A stretch of 64,000 nucleotides of DNA from Saccopteryx bilineata (Eukaryota; Chordata; Mammalia; Chiroptera; Emballonuridae), in NCBI RefSeq assembly GCF_036850765.1, contig NC_089495.1, positions 64,766,410 through 64,830,409 of the forward strand. Direction: 5' to 3'. Each line of letters opens with the position of its first letter. Positions within the stretch are counted from its first letter, which is position 1. Below, one piece after another: positions 11,199 to 22,879 of the stretch. The translations under genes were made by a program, and so were the position numbers. The notes below the pieces were generated by a model. That model searched no databases. It had not been told where the DNA came from and was given only the letters and a program-made list of their open reading frames with translations.

Positions 11199-12138
11199 CA
11201 TGGAAAAATCTTCTTATCATATGATCTATCTCAATAATAAGTTTTGCTCTCCTTATCAGGAAGAAAATAACCAAAGAAAGCAAAAGCAAAATGCTCCTGG
11301 AAAAAAAAATGAGTGATGTTTCTTTCTCTGTATTATTTTTTATATGTAATTTGGTGAAAAGTTTACTTTAAGCCTAGAGCAATGTTTAATTTAGCCATTA
11401 ATTTATTTATGTGAAAAATATCCCATGTAATTTTGAAGCTTAATATGTTATGGATTAGAGTCATACATTTTAAAGGTGAACATTTAATAAAATAATTAAG
11501 TACACTGTGATATTTTCAAACACTGAAGCTGAACTTTCAATTAAAATAGATCAGCATTGTTATATTCAGAATTCAGTTTCATTACTTGATATTTTATCAA
11601 CATTTCCAATTACTTTTTCTGTTATTATAGAATGACAGCTTAAGGCAAAATAAACAGTCTTCTTTGAAAATTGCACTGATATATTATTTATATTTATGTA
11701 ATTCTGTAAATATTGGAGACATTCATGATCCCTGCTCATAATAAAAATTTCTATGGATTTTTACTTTTCAGAGACAAGAGATCTAGAAGTTTCCTTTAGG
11801 ATTAAAACAATAATAAAAATGATCTGTTTGGAATAAATAAATGTAAAATTGCTCAGTTTACTGACTGACAGTGTCTGCATGGACATAATGGTTCCAAATT
11901 GCATTGATAAGATAAAGTAGAGAGATACATTGTTTCTGGGTGAATATTGCTAAGATATATAAGGCTTTAAATAATTTATTTCTACCACTTCATATATAGG
12001 AGTATTAATTTGATTAACATCGCAATATTTTAAATGAATAATTATAAACAATTTTAATCGTCTAGAGTGGCTTAATTATTCTAGGTTTATTTAGTCACTG
12101 TTATATGTTGTACTGGCACATTAAAGCAAGTATTTTTC
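11199..12138. other. Unassigned AT-rich sequence
   Basis: No gene or repeat was recognised. Confidence 0.5.
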
Positions 12139-12139
12139 A

Positions 12140-12343
12140 GCCCTGGCCAGTTAGTTCAGTTGGTTAAGAACATTGTCCCAAACAACAAGGTTACAGGTTT
12201 GATCCCCTGTCAGGGCCAAACGGGAAGCAACCAATGAGTGTATGACTGAATAGAACAACCTTTTCCCCCTTTCCTATTCCCCTCTCTCTCTTCATCTCTA
12301 TGTCTCCCTAAAAGACAAGAAATCAATAAATAAGAAAAAAATT
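12140..12343 (+). mobile_element. SINE-D
   Basis: The tRNA-like head AGCCCTGGCCAGTTAGTTCA is followed by box B-like GGTTTGATCCC, AACCAATGAGTG, a CT-rich stretch and the AAATCAATAAATAAG end. A second SINE-D head begins two bases later. Confidence 0.82.
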
Positions 12344-12344
12344 A

Positions 12345-12424
12345 AGCCCTGGCTGGATAGCTCTGTTATCCTACAGTGCAGTTCCTGGTTTAATTTCCTT
12401 TTCAGGGCACATAGAGCAGCTTGA

Positions 12425-12472
<48 letters not shown>

Positions 12473-12478
12473 TTCTTT
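12345..12478 (+). mobile_element. SINE-D, second copy with (CT)n(CA)n tail
   Basis: The head AGCCCTGGCTGGATAGCTC starts immediately after the preceding SINE-D. The body is short, box B is decayed, and it ends in about 20 CT units followed by a CA run. Direct head-to-tail placement suggests insertion into the A-rich tail of the first copy, or a tandem dimer. Confidence 0.75.
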
Positions 12479-12699
12479 CTAGAGTCAGATAAAACAAGTT
12501 CAATATAGGTTTTCTCATTAGATAAGTGAACTTAAAGATATAGTGATTGTAAAATTTTGTCTTTTGATTTCTTGTGATAAAGTGTGGTCCTGAGAACTAA
12601 GAGAAAAATTAACCTAGAAATCATTGAACTACTTTTCATGGTAAATGAGGTAAGTACCTGTAACATTCTTTCTACTTTACCTCACCTCATTTATCTGGC

Positions 12700-12950
12700 C
12701 AACTCCAATTAGACATAATTCAGCTGTCAGTTCAGATATCAAGTCATGTGGAAAAATTCCTAACATATTAACTTCCTTCTCCTCCTTCCTCAGGTAGAAT
12801 TAGTTGCTTTTATTCTTTGCTCTCTTTCTAATCTTTCTATCATAGCACTTAGTACTACCTTTTTTTTTTTTTACTTTTCTTTCCCTAACACATACAAGTG
12901 TGCCATGAATAAAATATTTGTTCAATAAATATTTTTAATAAAAATGAACA
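12700..12950 (+). repeat. L2 LINE 3'-end fragment
   Basis: The order TCAGTTCAGATATCAAGTCA, then CTATCATAGCACTTAGTACT, then AAATATTTGTTCAATAAAT matches the L2 3' end in sense direction. L2 is an ancient, inactive mammalian LINE. Confidence 0.5.
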
Positions 12951-12964
12951 TTAATAAAAATTAC

Positions 12965-13095
12965 ATTTATACAGTTTATTTAATCTTGATAGTACAACCC
13001 AGTGAATTGATATGCATTGTTGTTGTTTTGCATTATTGTTTTAAGATGGACAAACTCAGGCTTATTGAATTTAAGTAATTTTTTTGGATTCCCTA
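12965..13095 (-). repeat. MIR SINE fragment (antisense)
   Basis: AGTACAACCCAGTGAATTGA, TAAGATGGACAAACTCAGGC and GAATTTAAGTAATTTTTTTG follow the antisense MIR core. Confidence 0.55.
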
Positions 13096-13354
13096 TTTTA
13101 ATATTAAATATATAAGCCCATAATCTTTTTATGTTTGTATGCTGTTGAATACATTTAGTGAAAGTTGTGGCTACTTAATAAATATTTTTGAAAAAATTGA
13201 TAAATAATAAATATTGATACTTACACAGTACCCATCATATAATTAGGTGTTTATAAATATTAGAATTGAAAATTCTTTTCTTTTACAAATATCTTATTTT
13301 TTTAAATTAACTTTTTACTTAAAATGTTGATACTTTGGATTTAAAAGTACCATA

Positions 13355-13456
13355 TACTGGCTTGAGCAAGGGGTTGCTTGATTTGCTGAAGGCCCACGGT
13401 CAGGACACATATGAGAAAGCGATCAATGAACAACTACGGTGTTGCAACAAAAAATA
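13355..13456 (+). mobile_element. SINE-C fragment
   Basis: Only the middle of SINE-C is present: CTGGCTTGAGCAAGGGGTTG through CACATATGAGAAAGCGATCA to AACAACTACGGTGTTGCAAC. The head and CT-rich tail are missing. Confidence 0.82.
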
Positions 13457-13920
13457 AAAGTACCATATATGTAATAAAATGAAAGATAAAAATACAATAT
13501 TTTATTAACTAGTAATATAAATAAATTGCATGGTAATCTTTAAATAGTATATATACTGATATAAATTTACATGATACAGGAACTAGGAGGGTTAAACTGG
13601 AGCTTTAATTTGAAAGGTGGAAACAAAACACACTAAAAAGAGAATAAAAAACATTTTAGAAAGGTTATCTAAATTATCCCACAACCTAGATGCTATAAAA
13701 TAAAACTAGGACTAATTAAAAAAATAACTTTATACATAAGTATATAGCCAAAATATAAAAGTAATATACCAATAGAAATTATGCTAACCAATTTAATGTT
13801 GAGCAATAGTAAAAAAAATAAAAACAACAAAAAACTACTTTAGGAAAATCTATAATGAAGCTAAATAATAAAAGATGGCTCCCAAACAGCTAATTAGTCA
13901 ATATATTAAATGTTATATGA
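13457..13920. other. Unassigned A-rich sequence
   Basis: No gene or repeat was recognised. Confidence 0.5.
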
Positions 13921-14113
13921 GACTTTGGCTGAGTAGCTCATATGGTTAGAGCATTATTATAACATGTCAAAGTTGCAGGTTCAATCCCTGGTCTGTGCGT
14001 ATACACATCCACAGTGAAAGCATAAATAAGTAGAACTGCAAACTGCTGATTTCCTTTCTTTCTCTCTCTCTCCCCTTCATTTATCTCTCTCTAAAATTTA
14101 ATAAATACAAATT
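13921..14113 (+). mobile_element. SINE-D, diverged
   Basis: The head GACTTTGGCTGAGTAGCTCA, box B GGTTCAATCCC, a CT-rich stretch and the TTTAATAAATACAAA tail are in SINE-D order. Confidence 0.8.
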
Positions 14114-16740
14114 GTGGTTACTTACACAAACTCTTGTGAAGTAAATTATTTTTTAGAAAATTTGATTCCAAATTCTAATTGCGAATGGTCCTAAAATTTA
14201 TATATAAATTACATGTATTCAAGATTACTGTTTAACAAAATTAATGTCATCCACATATATATAGATTATCAAAATGCCTTTCAAAATTATGTTCTTTGTA
14301 TTTATTTTTGTTTTTTGTTATGGTTGTTATTTGATAATAAATGTAAAACTTGCATGTGGGAAACATTTTAAAATGTAACTCATGGAAAATATCTTATTCT
14401 AGAATCCTCTGTGGGAAACAATTGTCAATATATATAACATGAGAATGGCCTCATTTCCAGGAGTTTCTCAGAATTCCAGTTAAATATACATTGGATCTTA
14501 GCCTAAAATTCTTGGCAACCTTTATTGCTCCCTGCTTACTGATATATAGTTGCTTGAATGAGTAAAATACTTTTCAGTAGTAATTACCATCAATGCAACA
14601 AATAGTTTCATAAAGAGTTGGGCAAAATTTTTATTATGGTATAAAAACCTTTTTAATCATATCAAAACAAATATTTTGAAATATACATTATGTTGGGGCT
14701 AATATCTTCACATTTAAAATAGTTCCTCCATTTCAAATAATGGCTCTGTTATATCTTAGCTGTTGTTCTCATATGGTGTATAATAAAATATTTTTTGATT
14801 TAGTAATCTGTTCAGATATCAACTCTAATTTTATACTCTCATCTTGAATGGACGAAAAGAAGAGGAACAGAAGAGAAAACAAGGTTTGTTCAAACCTTTG
14901 GCAAATAGTGCAAAATTAATTCTAAAATAATGACAAGTTTTTTTAAAAAAACTATGATTTCTAAAATATATATTTAAATTTCTTGTCTAATTGGGCATAA
15001 ATTATTCAGGAGATAAAAGAAGTTTGAAACCTAACAGATATTAATTAAAACAGTAAACTAAATTTACTCATCCCCTAATAACAAGGGTATGTAGTTATTT
15101 TATTGGCTTTACCTGAAATAAATATTATACAACTTATATATTGTATGTTTAAAAATTCTGTACTTTTTAAATATAAAATATTTTTTAAATGTTTTAATAT
15201 AATTTCATTTGTTAGTTTTGGGAATAAGTAAATATGCCACCAATGAACCCACTCTACAATTTTCAATTCATAGAAGAATGCATGATATGATCAAGAGAAG
15301 GTTCTATTGCCTTGATTGCCTTCTTTGATCCCAAAGTCATTATTAAGCCAAAGGTCTAAATATAATTGTCAATTGAAACAATAAAGCTATATTTCATTGC
15401 ACCAAAGATTATTTTGTTAATGTAAAAGATCACTAAACTCTACATAGAATTAGTTTGATGCGAATCTAAAGAGGGATACCGTCAAAGAGCTTAGGATAGA
15501 GAATAATTTTCGGAAATAGGTCAAACTTCTGAAATTCCCTAGCTTTAATGGGACAAGCTGTGCACAGCAGAAAGAAAATGGCATTTTAAGTACTATTTTT
15601 TTAACACTTACAGCAGTAGTGAATGCTTAGGAAGAAATTGGCAGATGGTCTCATTAGATAAAATGACTATTAAGGAGTGTCAAAAGTAATAAAATGCAGA
15701 GCGCTACCCACATTCAGGTTAGTGAATTACAAAATATGTAATTCTTCATTATAGTTGTTTTGCAGGTTGTAATGGTTTTATGACAAATCCTGACAACCCT
15801 GCAGAGTTATCTCTTCTATGTGAATATCACGTGATAAATTCTGAAGCAAACACATCTCCACTAAAGAAGAAAAAATTAAAACTTGATTTAATCTCAATTA
15901 GTGCACAATATTTTATTCATAGTAGACAGAATATGTGTAGCATAAATAGAGTTTTTGGCGCAATCTCAAAACATGGTGAAGAAAGGTAACCTAATTGTAG
16001 AATTAAGGCCAAAACATTAACTTCTGTGTTTTATGATTCAATTGCCCATGTATTAGGGAAGTCCTCCTATCTCTTATGGTATATAGGACTGTGTTTTGCA
16101 AATATGTTTCAGAATTAACAGTTGTTTTTTATACTGAAATAACTTCTGACATTTCTGTATCTTCTCTGATTGAAGAACAAATTAAATTTCAAAAGGTCAT
16201 CTTTTAAATCTGCTTATTTGGACAAATGATGAAAATCCAGGGGTGTAGTTATTGAAAATTGCTTAGAGAATATAAAGAATATTATCAGCTTAATTCCTCC
16301 TAAAAGAGGGTACTAAGGTTCTTTCATAGGCAGGGAGAAAAGATTTTTAATCCCCCTTTATTATAAGTTTGATATCTGTATTTCTAGATAAAGGCTTACA
16401 CCTGGGGACCAATTGACAAACCAGATGACAACTCATGTGCCAAGACTGGTTTGATACAGGGAGATAAGGACCATGCTGAGTGGCATTGCCTCAGCTAGAT
16501 TTTATGAAGTAAATACCAGTGTCTCATTAAGCATCACTGTTGCTTTGTGAAAAAAATGGCTCCTGTGTTAAAAATAGAGACATAGTCTAAAAAGTATGTT
16601 TCAAAATGATTCAATGACTAATTCAAAAGTGTGTGTACATGTGTATACACGTGCATGTTCAAGCCTTTTCTTAATAATAGATCTAGAATGAAATTGCATA
16701 CATGCTAGTATCTCTCTGTCCCAATAAAACCTTACTGTAA
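14114..16740. other. Unassigned AT-rich sequence
   Basis: No coding frame or repeat family could be supported. The parts near 15470-15720 and 16380-16530 are more complex and repeat-free, so they are secondary candidates for a conservation check. Confidence 0.45.
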
Positions 16741-16757
16741 TCTATTTTAAAGTAGTA

Positions 16758-17085
16758 TATGCAGAAAAAGCCAAGAACTGCATAATTCCATACATAAGTG
16801 GGACACAAAATTGAGACTCATGGACATAGATAGAAGTGCAGTGGTTACCAGGGGGAAGGGAAGAAAGAAGAGGGAGGGGGGGAGGGGAAGATAAGGGACT
16901 TAAAAAGAAGCAAAATATAAAGTGACAGAAGATGATTTGACTTTGGGTGATGGGTATACAGCATAATCAACTGTCCAAATGATGTGGAGATACTTTCTCT
17001 AAATCTATGCACTCTGGTTGACCAATGTCACCATGTTAAATTTAATTGTCTAAATTAATTAATTAATTAATTATTTAAAAAGGAA
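16758..17085 (+). mobile_element. L1 LINE 3' end, older copy
   Basis: GAACTGCATAATTCCATACA, GTGGTTACCAGGGGGAAGGG, a G-rich stretch, GGGTGATGGGTATACAGCAT and CTGGTTGACCAATGTCACCA are the L1 3' UTR in order. It ends in an (AATT)n and A-rich tail. The younger copy at 47693 shares the first motifs, and the fragment at 61481 shares the last. Confidence 0.8.
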
Positions 17086-17144
17086 AAAAATGGTTGTACA
17101 TGCATCTTTTGAGGGCAATTTATCTAATCATTCTGTGATGTGAT

Positions 17145-17268
17145 TTCCTCAGTTGAAAAATATTAATAGGTTATTTTAGTACCTGCTTATAGAGCTGTTA
17201 CTTAGATGAAAAGTATTAATATTTCTAAAGTGGCTTGCTCGTAGTAAGTACTATAAACCATTTATTTT
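17145..17268 (+). repeat. MIR SINE fragment
   Basis: TTTCCTCAGTTGAAAAATATT, AGTACCTGCTTATAGAGCTG and TGGCTTGCTCGTAGTAAGTA follow the sense MIR 3' half. Confidence 0.65.
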
Positions 17269-18237
17269 TAAAGAATGGTACAGGGTAATTAACATATATA
17301 GAGTAATAGCTTTAGCTTTTCTTAGATCACTTAGGGCTAGTGGCCCAAATCACAGGGATGTAAATGATCTGAATTATGTCTGATTTAAACTTTCAGTAAA
17401 AATTTTAAGATATATTTTAATAATATCAGAAAAAAATGTTAAACTATTTAATAAATCTTCACAATATTAAAGAGAAATATTCATAGCCTTTGATCAGAAG
17501 ATCACTGACTTTTGCACTGGCAAATACATGATTATTCTGAATAATTTAAATTCTATATCTGAAATAGATAACTTGACCATCAGGAATAGTTTACTCAGGC
17601 ACTGATGCAAAGTATCATATAAAATATAAATAATATTTAAAAATAGTAATTTGTCTCCCTAAAGGAGTGTCATATTTATTGTAACTCTTTTCCAGGAAGA
17701 CATTAGATTGTATTTATGGTTTAAAAAAAGTTTTAAGAACTAAAGAAAACATAACTTAAAACTTAATTGAGGTGAATGTTAAAAATAAAGATGTTATCCA
17801 AACTCATGCTAACTAAAAGCCAGTATTTTACTTGCCCAAATTAGGTCCTCTCCCAAGAAACTAATCATCATTAGTAACATTAAAAAGCTGAATGTTGGAA
17901 TGTAAAACCTTCTAATAAAAAATATGTTCACATATTTATATTCAGATTGTTAACATTTAAAAAATCTTTTTCTACTTATTTCAAGGGAGGTCCAAAATTA
18001 AGACACATTTGCTAAACTGGTGTATAGAATTAATGCAAATTTAAATGAAGCAATTTCAGTGTTTAAATTAATCACAGAGATAGATGATTTGGGTAGAAGT
18101 TTTATTATTTTCCAATAAATTAATTAAATACTCTTTGTTATCGATACAACTTTATTATAAATGTATATAATTAAGGAAATACAACCAAAATCTTTAAGTG
18201 AAGAAAAAAAAAACTTTCTTTTCAAAGTAACACGGTC
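17269..18237. other. Unassigned AT-rich sequence
   Basis: No gene or repeat was recognised. Confidence 0.5.
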
Positions 18238-18498
18238 ATGGCATTAGAGTTGTTTATTGGCCAAAGTAGTTTCACTTATTGTGAACTACTTTTGCCTATC
18301 TCATGTGAACATCCGGGTGACAATGACATTTATAAGAGAGTCCATGTGCATTCAGTACTGTGTATGAATGGAAAGGTTACAGTTGGTAAAGCAAGCCTCT
18401 CTGCAATCTTAGTAACTGAGGAACAATTTACACATCAAAGAGTGAGTTGCCCAAATAGATTAGAGCTTTTCAATAAACTCTTATTAAGGAAGAGGTGA
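18238..18498. other. Repeat-free complex segment with a short hairpin
   Basis: A plus-strand open frame of 86 codons spans this stretch, but it shows no domain, signal or family resemblance and is not called a gene. Near its start, CAAAGTAGTTTCAC (18262-18275) and GTGAACTACTTTTG (18281-18294) form a near-perfect inverted repeat with a 5-base spacer. It may be a non-coding conserved element or plain unique sequence. Confidence 0.3.
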
Positions 18499-19229
18499 TT
18501 TAATCCTTTAAACCAATATGAACTCTAGTGTAATCTTGAAAAAAAAAGCAAAGTCTGTCTGCAAGGATGAACTAATTTTTATCCTATTATTTGAAATCAT
18601 TGAGAGTGGAATATGAATGGGAATCCATATGACTGGGAGTATGTATAATGCTTTACTCTCACTACCTGAAAACAAAAAAGATACTGTTTAGTTGACATTT
18701 ATCTAACCTTCTCATTGAAAAAAATTACTCGATGCCCATAGGATAAAAGTCCTTTTCTGGCTCCTTTTTCACTTCCTCTGTGACAGCTGGATATCTAAGA
18801 TCTTTTAGTCATGCTACAAAGAAGAAGGAAAGAACAAAAACTAAGATCAGAACTCATTCTCTAATGAAGTACAGAAGATAACCCATTTTTTTTTCTTTCT
18901 TGAAGTTCCTTCCCCTCTCAACACTTGAAAGCAGAGAAGAAAAACGATAATGGCTGTGTTATTTAGGGTAAGAATGTAGAGAAGCAAACCCAGCTCTTTC
19001 TTCTCTATGCTGGGATTCCTATTTATCAGTGAAACTTTATGAACCAGAATTTGCGTGTGTGCAGCCTTTGTCTTTTACTTTCCTTCTGTTGAGTTGCCTC
19101 AAACAAGAGAAGGAACATTAAATGGCAAGGGTCTCTCGATTGAGATGATTTAGGCATAAGTAATTGAAATAATATAAAGCAGAACAAATAATTTATATAA
19201 AGCTGTAGGTTCAAGTATATAACCTTTCC
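18499..19229. other. Unassigned sequence
   Basis: No gene or repeat was recognised. Confidence 0.5.
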
Positions 19230-19352
19230 AAGTTTCAATTTCTTCTTCTGAAATATAAATTATAATATTTTCCCTTCTTGCCTCATAGCATTTTTGGGAA
19301 AATGGAAGGGTAATTAACGCAGTTTAAAATATTTGACACAGTACTAGACCTT
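19230..19352 (+). repeat. MIR SINE fragment
   Basis: CAATTTCTTCTTCTGAAATA, TTGCCTCATAGCATTTTTGG and TATTTGACACAGTACTAGAC follow the sense MIR 3' half. Confidence 0.6.
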
Positions 19353-19367
19353 AAAGATTTCTCATGA

Positions 19368-19466
19368 GGCCCTGGCCAGTTGGCTCAGTGGTAGAGCATC
19401 AGCCCGGTGTGTGGATGTCCCAGGTTCAATTCCTGACCAGGGCACACAGGAGAAGCGCCCATCGGC

Positions 19467-19509
<43 letters not shown>
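19368..19509 (+). mobile_element. SINE-A, 3'-deleted head copy
   Basis: The tRNA-like head with box A (TGGCTCAGTGGTAGAGC) and box B (GGTTCAATTCC) runs to CACAGGAGAAGCGCCCATC. It then passes straight into a poly(A) of about 40 bases, so almost the whole body is missing. A perfect 15-bp TSD AAAGATTTCTCATGA flanks it (19353-19367 and 19510-19524). The clean TSD shows that it integrated in this short form. Confidence 0.93.
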
Positions 19510-19514
<5 letters not shown>

Positions 19515-19729
19515 TTTCTCATGACTCTCATGTTTTTATGCCTTGTTTTTAGTTTTGTATGCTTTTTGCTTTTGTCTCTTACTACAGGAATAGTGAAAGT
19601 TCTACCAAAAAAGAGTTGACGTAAACTCCTGAAGTAGACATATGGATAATGAGCTTTAATTAGAAAAAGCTATTGAACATGAGAATGAAGAAGAGTAAGT
19701 ATGGGTTTTAACTATCGTGCAAATGCATT

Positions 19730-19855
19730 TACTGGATGATTTTGGGTAAGTTAATTAATATCCTGAACCTCAATGTTTTCATTTGTAAAATACAATTAAT
19801 GTGATAATTAAATAAGTCAATATAGTTACTAAGCTTGTCATGAAATTATAATTAT
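19730..19855 (+). repeat. MIR SINE fragment
   Basis: GATGATTTTGGGTAAGTTAA, CCTCAATGTTTTCATTTGTA and ATACAATTAATGTGATAATT follow the sense MIR core. Confidence 0.65.
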
Positions 19856-20262
19856 CCAGAAGCATTATTCAGCATTGCTAAGTATTTATCACATTGCATG
19901 TATCTGAGATCTCAGAAATGTTGAATGTTTTATCCAGGGGAAAAGAGTTAATAAGTGATCAGAGAACGACTAAAACCAGAATCTTACCTACATCAAAATC
20001 TAATTGATTTTTATTTAAAACACTTTTTATTTAAAGACCATCTACAATCTAATAGCCTCATGATAGGAAAATTATCACAATTTCTAAAGAACTTAATAAC
20101 ATATACTATGCTTTCAGAAATTATAATATAAAAATCTGTTGTTGATTATTTTACATATAGTTTACCTGGATTTTTGTGATAAGAGATGGAATCTTGAAAT
20201 TAAACACAAGTAGAATTTAAAAAAATATTTTGTTCTAGTTTTGATTAAAAGAAAAAAAAATT
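19856..20262. other. Unassigned AT-rich sequence
   Basis: No gene or repeat was recognised. Confidence 0.5.
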
Positions 20263-20267
20263 TTTAA

Positions 20268-20640
20268 ATTCTTTTTTTTTTAATTTTTTTTCTAAAGTGT
20301 GAAGCAAGGCCGTAGAGAGACTATCGCATGTGCCCAGCTGGGCTGTACCCGGCACACCCACTAGGGGGCGATGCTCTGCCCATCTAGGGTGTTGCTTCAC
20401 TGCAATCAGAGTCATCCTTGTGCCTGAGGCAGAGGCCATGGAGCCATCCTCAGCGCCCAGGCCAACTTTGCTCCAATGGAGCCTTGGCTACAGGAGGGGA
20501 AGATAGAGATAGAGAGAAAGGAGAAGGGGAAGGGTGGAGAAGTAAATGGATGCTTCTCCTGTGTGTTCTGTCTGGGAATCGAACCCAGGACTTCCACACA
20601 TTGAGCTGATGCTCTACCACTGAGCCAATCATCCAGGGCC
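20268..20640 (-). mobile_element. SINE-A, full length
   Basis: On the minus strand it runs from GGCCCTGGATGATTGGCTCA through box B (GGTTCGATTCC), GGAGAAGCATCCATTTAC and CCAAGGCTCCATTGGAGCAA to an A-rich end. It has the single-unit form of the GCATCGCCCCCTAGTGGG segment. The open frames of 63-76 codons here are by-products of the SINE. Confidence 0.9.
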
Positions 20641-20644
20641 AAAA

Positions 20645-20684
20645 CATTTTTAAATTTATTTATTTTTTTAGAGAGGTGGGGGTG

Positions 20685-20718
<34 letters not shown>

Positions 20719-20835
20719 AAGAGGAGCAGGAAGCATCAACTCCTATGTGCCTTGACCAGGCAAGCCCAGGGTTTTGAATTGGCGACCTCAGTATTCCAAG
20801 TCAGTGCTTTATCTACTGTGCCACAAGTCAGGCCA
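20645..20835 (-). mobile_element. SINE-B
   Basis: On the minus strand, a decayed GCCTGACTTGTGGCACAG head is followed by box B-like sequence, GCACATAGGAGTTGATGC, a long (CT)n tract, and an A-rich end. It abuts the SINE-A to its left. Confidence 0.88.
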
Positions 20836-21369
20836 GGTAAACTTAATAAAACCTTCATTAAATAGATAAAACTAAACTATTGAAAAGTATGTGGTTTCAG
20901 GTATGTTTTACTGGTTGTGTGTGCATGTCCACGTGTGTGTGTTTGTTTGAAGGGTGACAAAATATTTGGAATTATTTGCAATGTGGGTGTCATTGTGATT
21001 TAAATAATTAAGCAAAACAGGCTTTTCAACCAATAAAAATTTAAACATTCTGTATTTTGTGGCCCTAATATTTTCCCAGAATAATTTTTATGATATTTAC
21101 TACTCCTTTTAACCTAAACTTTGTATGAAAAGTATTAGTGAATTACCTAGAGGTTTTAGAGAAAAAGCAAAGTTTATGAAAAGAATTTCCCAGGAGAAGG
21201 GTTGCCAGACTTAATAATAAATTAGTATATAAATAGATTAATCATAACTGAATAGTAAGTTCAAATTTCATATAAGAACCAGCTACTAATTTTAGTATAC
21301 ATATCTGTCAATTATTATGTGTGCATAATTATGTTAAAAATATTATTTTTTTCTGAAACAAATTTAAAT
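20836..21369. other. Unassigned AT-rich sequence
   Basis: No gene or repeat was recognised. A TG-rich run lies near 20917-20945. Confidence 0.5.
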
Positions 21370-21905
21370 GGGTATATCACTGTTTTAATGTTACACAGCA
21401 AATTATCACACATTCAGCACTTAAGAAAAGGCCCATTTATTATCTTGAAATTTCTGTGGGTCTCACATCAAGGTACTTCTGACCCACAGATGAGTTCTTA
21501 CTCAGAGTTCTCCATAAGGCCGAAATAAAGTTGTCAGATGTATTTTCAACTGACAAAGGATCCACTTCCAAATTCCTTTAAGTTGACAACTTTGCTATTT
21601 TGAGTCACTGTCTTCAGAGAAGATCTAGAGCCTTTTTCAAAGTGCTCACATAATTTGGTCAGGCCTACCCAAGATAATCTCCCTTTTAACTCAACATCAA
21701 ATGATTAGGGACCTTAATTACTTTACATTGGCAAAATCTCTATATTTTTTGTCATATATCATAACAGAATCTCTGGCATGGTATCTCATCACCTTTTGGA
21801 TAGGAAAAGGGAGAGGTTCTGCCTATATTCAAAGGGCGGGGACTACAGAGTATATGTCTCATTTGAGGTCACTCTAAAGGTATCTGCCACACTAGACCTT
21901 ATGTA
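21370..21905 (+). repeat. Ancient mammalian interspersed repeat, family not resolved
   Basis: ACAGCAAATTATCACACATT, CCCATTTATTATCTTGAAAT, TCAGGCCTACCCAAGATAAT and ATTAGGGACCTTAATTACTT recall a common ancient repeat whose parts run 'caaattaccacaaactt...tttattatcttacagtt...ataatctcc...ccttaatcac'. I cannot name the family securely from memory. Confidence 0.4.
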
Positions 21906-22475
21906 ATTTACTTAGAAACCTTAACCGGAAAAGTTTGTGAATTTTGGAATTTAGAGAAAAAAAGAGTCAAGGATTTTTGGAGATATATATGTTATACAGC
22001 TTTCTACCAGCTGTCACTATGTTGCCATTTACAAGATTTATCAAATCATGCCCCCAAAATAAAGATGGCAAGATATGCATCACATTTATTATGGGAAAAT
22101 TACCAATAGCTTTAAAATTACTGTAACATGATATCAATATTTGTTCATTAATTCTATAAACAGTTAATTGAGTTCCCACTATGAGAAAGTATTTTGTTAT
22201 GCCCCAGCAATACAGAAATGAGTGATATCTTGCACATCCTCAATAATAGTCAATAGTTTAGAGAGAAACAAATGTATTCAGGTAAGTGAGACTTCTAAAT
22301 TATAAAACGAAATTATTAATTAAACCCTCTTTAAGTGAAATTTTACTCTGTAAAAAATACTGGGGGAGTTTTGTAATCAAATGCATTTTGGACATACCAG
22401 GATGTAATATCCCATATTCATTTTTTGAGACAAAAAATGGATAATAACATGGAAAATTTTTGTGACATCTTATAT
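21906..22475. other. Unassigned AT-rich sequence
   Basis: No gene or repeat was recognised. Confidence 0.5.
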
Positions 22476-22489
22476 AAAGTACTTAAATT

Positions 22490-22865
22490 GGCCCTGGCCG
22501 GTTATCTCAGTGGCAGAGCGTCATCCTGGCGTGCAGGAGTCCCGGGTTCGATTCCCGGCCAGGGCACACAGGAGAAGCGCCCGTCTGCTTCTCCACCCCT
22601 CCCCCTCTCCTTCCTTTCTGTCTCTCTTCCCCTCCCGCAGCCAAGGCTCCATTGGAGCAAAAGTTTGCTCAAGCGCTGTGGATGGCTCTGTGGCATCTGC
22701 CTCAGGCTCTAGAATGGCTCTGATTGGGCAGAGCAACGCCCCGGATGGGCAGAGCATCGCCCCCTGGTGGGCGTGCTGGGTGGATCCCGGTCGGGCGCAT
22801 CTGGGAGTCTGACTGCCTCCCCGTTTCCAACTTCAGAAAAATGCAAAAAAAAAAAAAAAAAAAAA
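22490..22865 (+). mobile_element. SINE-A, full length
   Basis: Complete from GGCCCTGGCCGGTTATCTCA through box B GGTTCGATTCC to the GAAAAATGCAAAA tail. The TSD AAAGTACTTAAATT (14 bp, perfect) lies at 22476-22489 and 22866-22879. It has the single-unit GCATCGCCCCCTGGTGGG segment. Open frames up to 116 codons lie within it and are artefacts. Confidence 0.95.
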
Positions 22866-22879
22866 AAAGTACTTAAATT

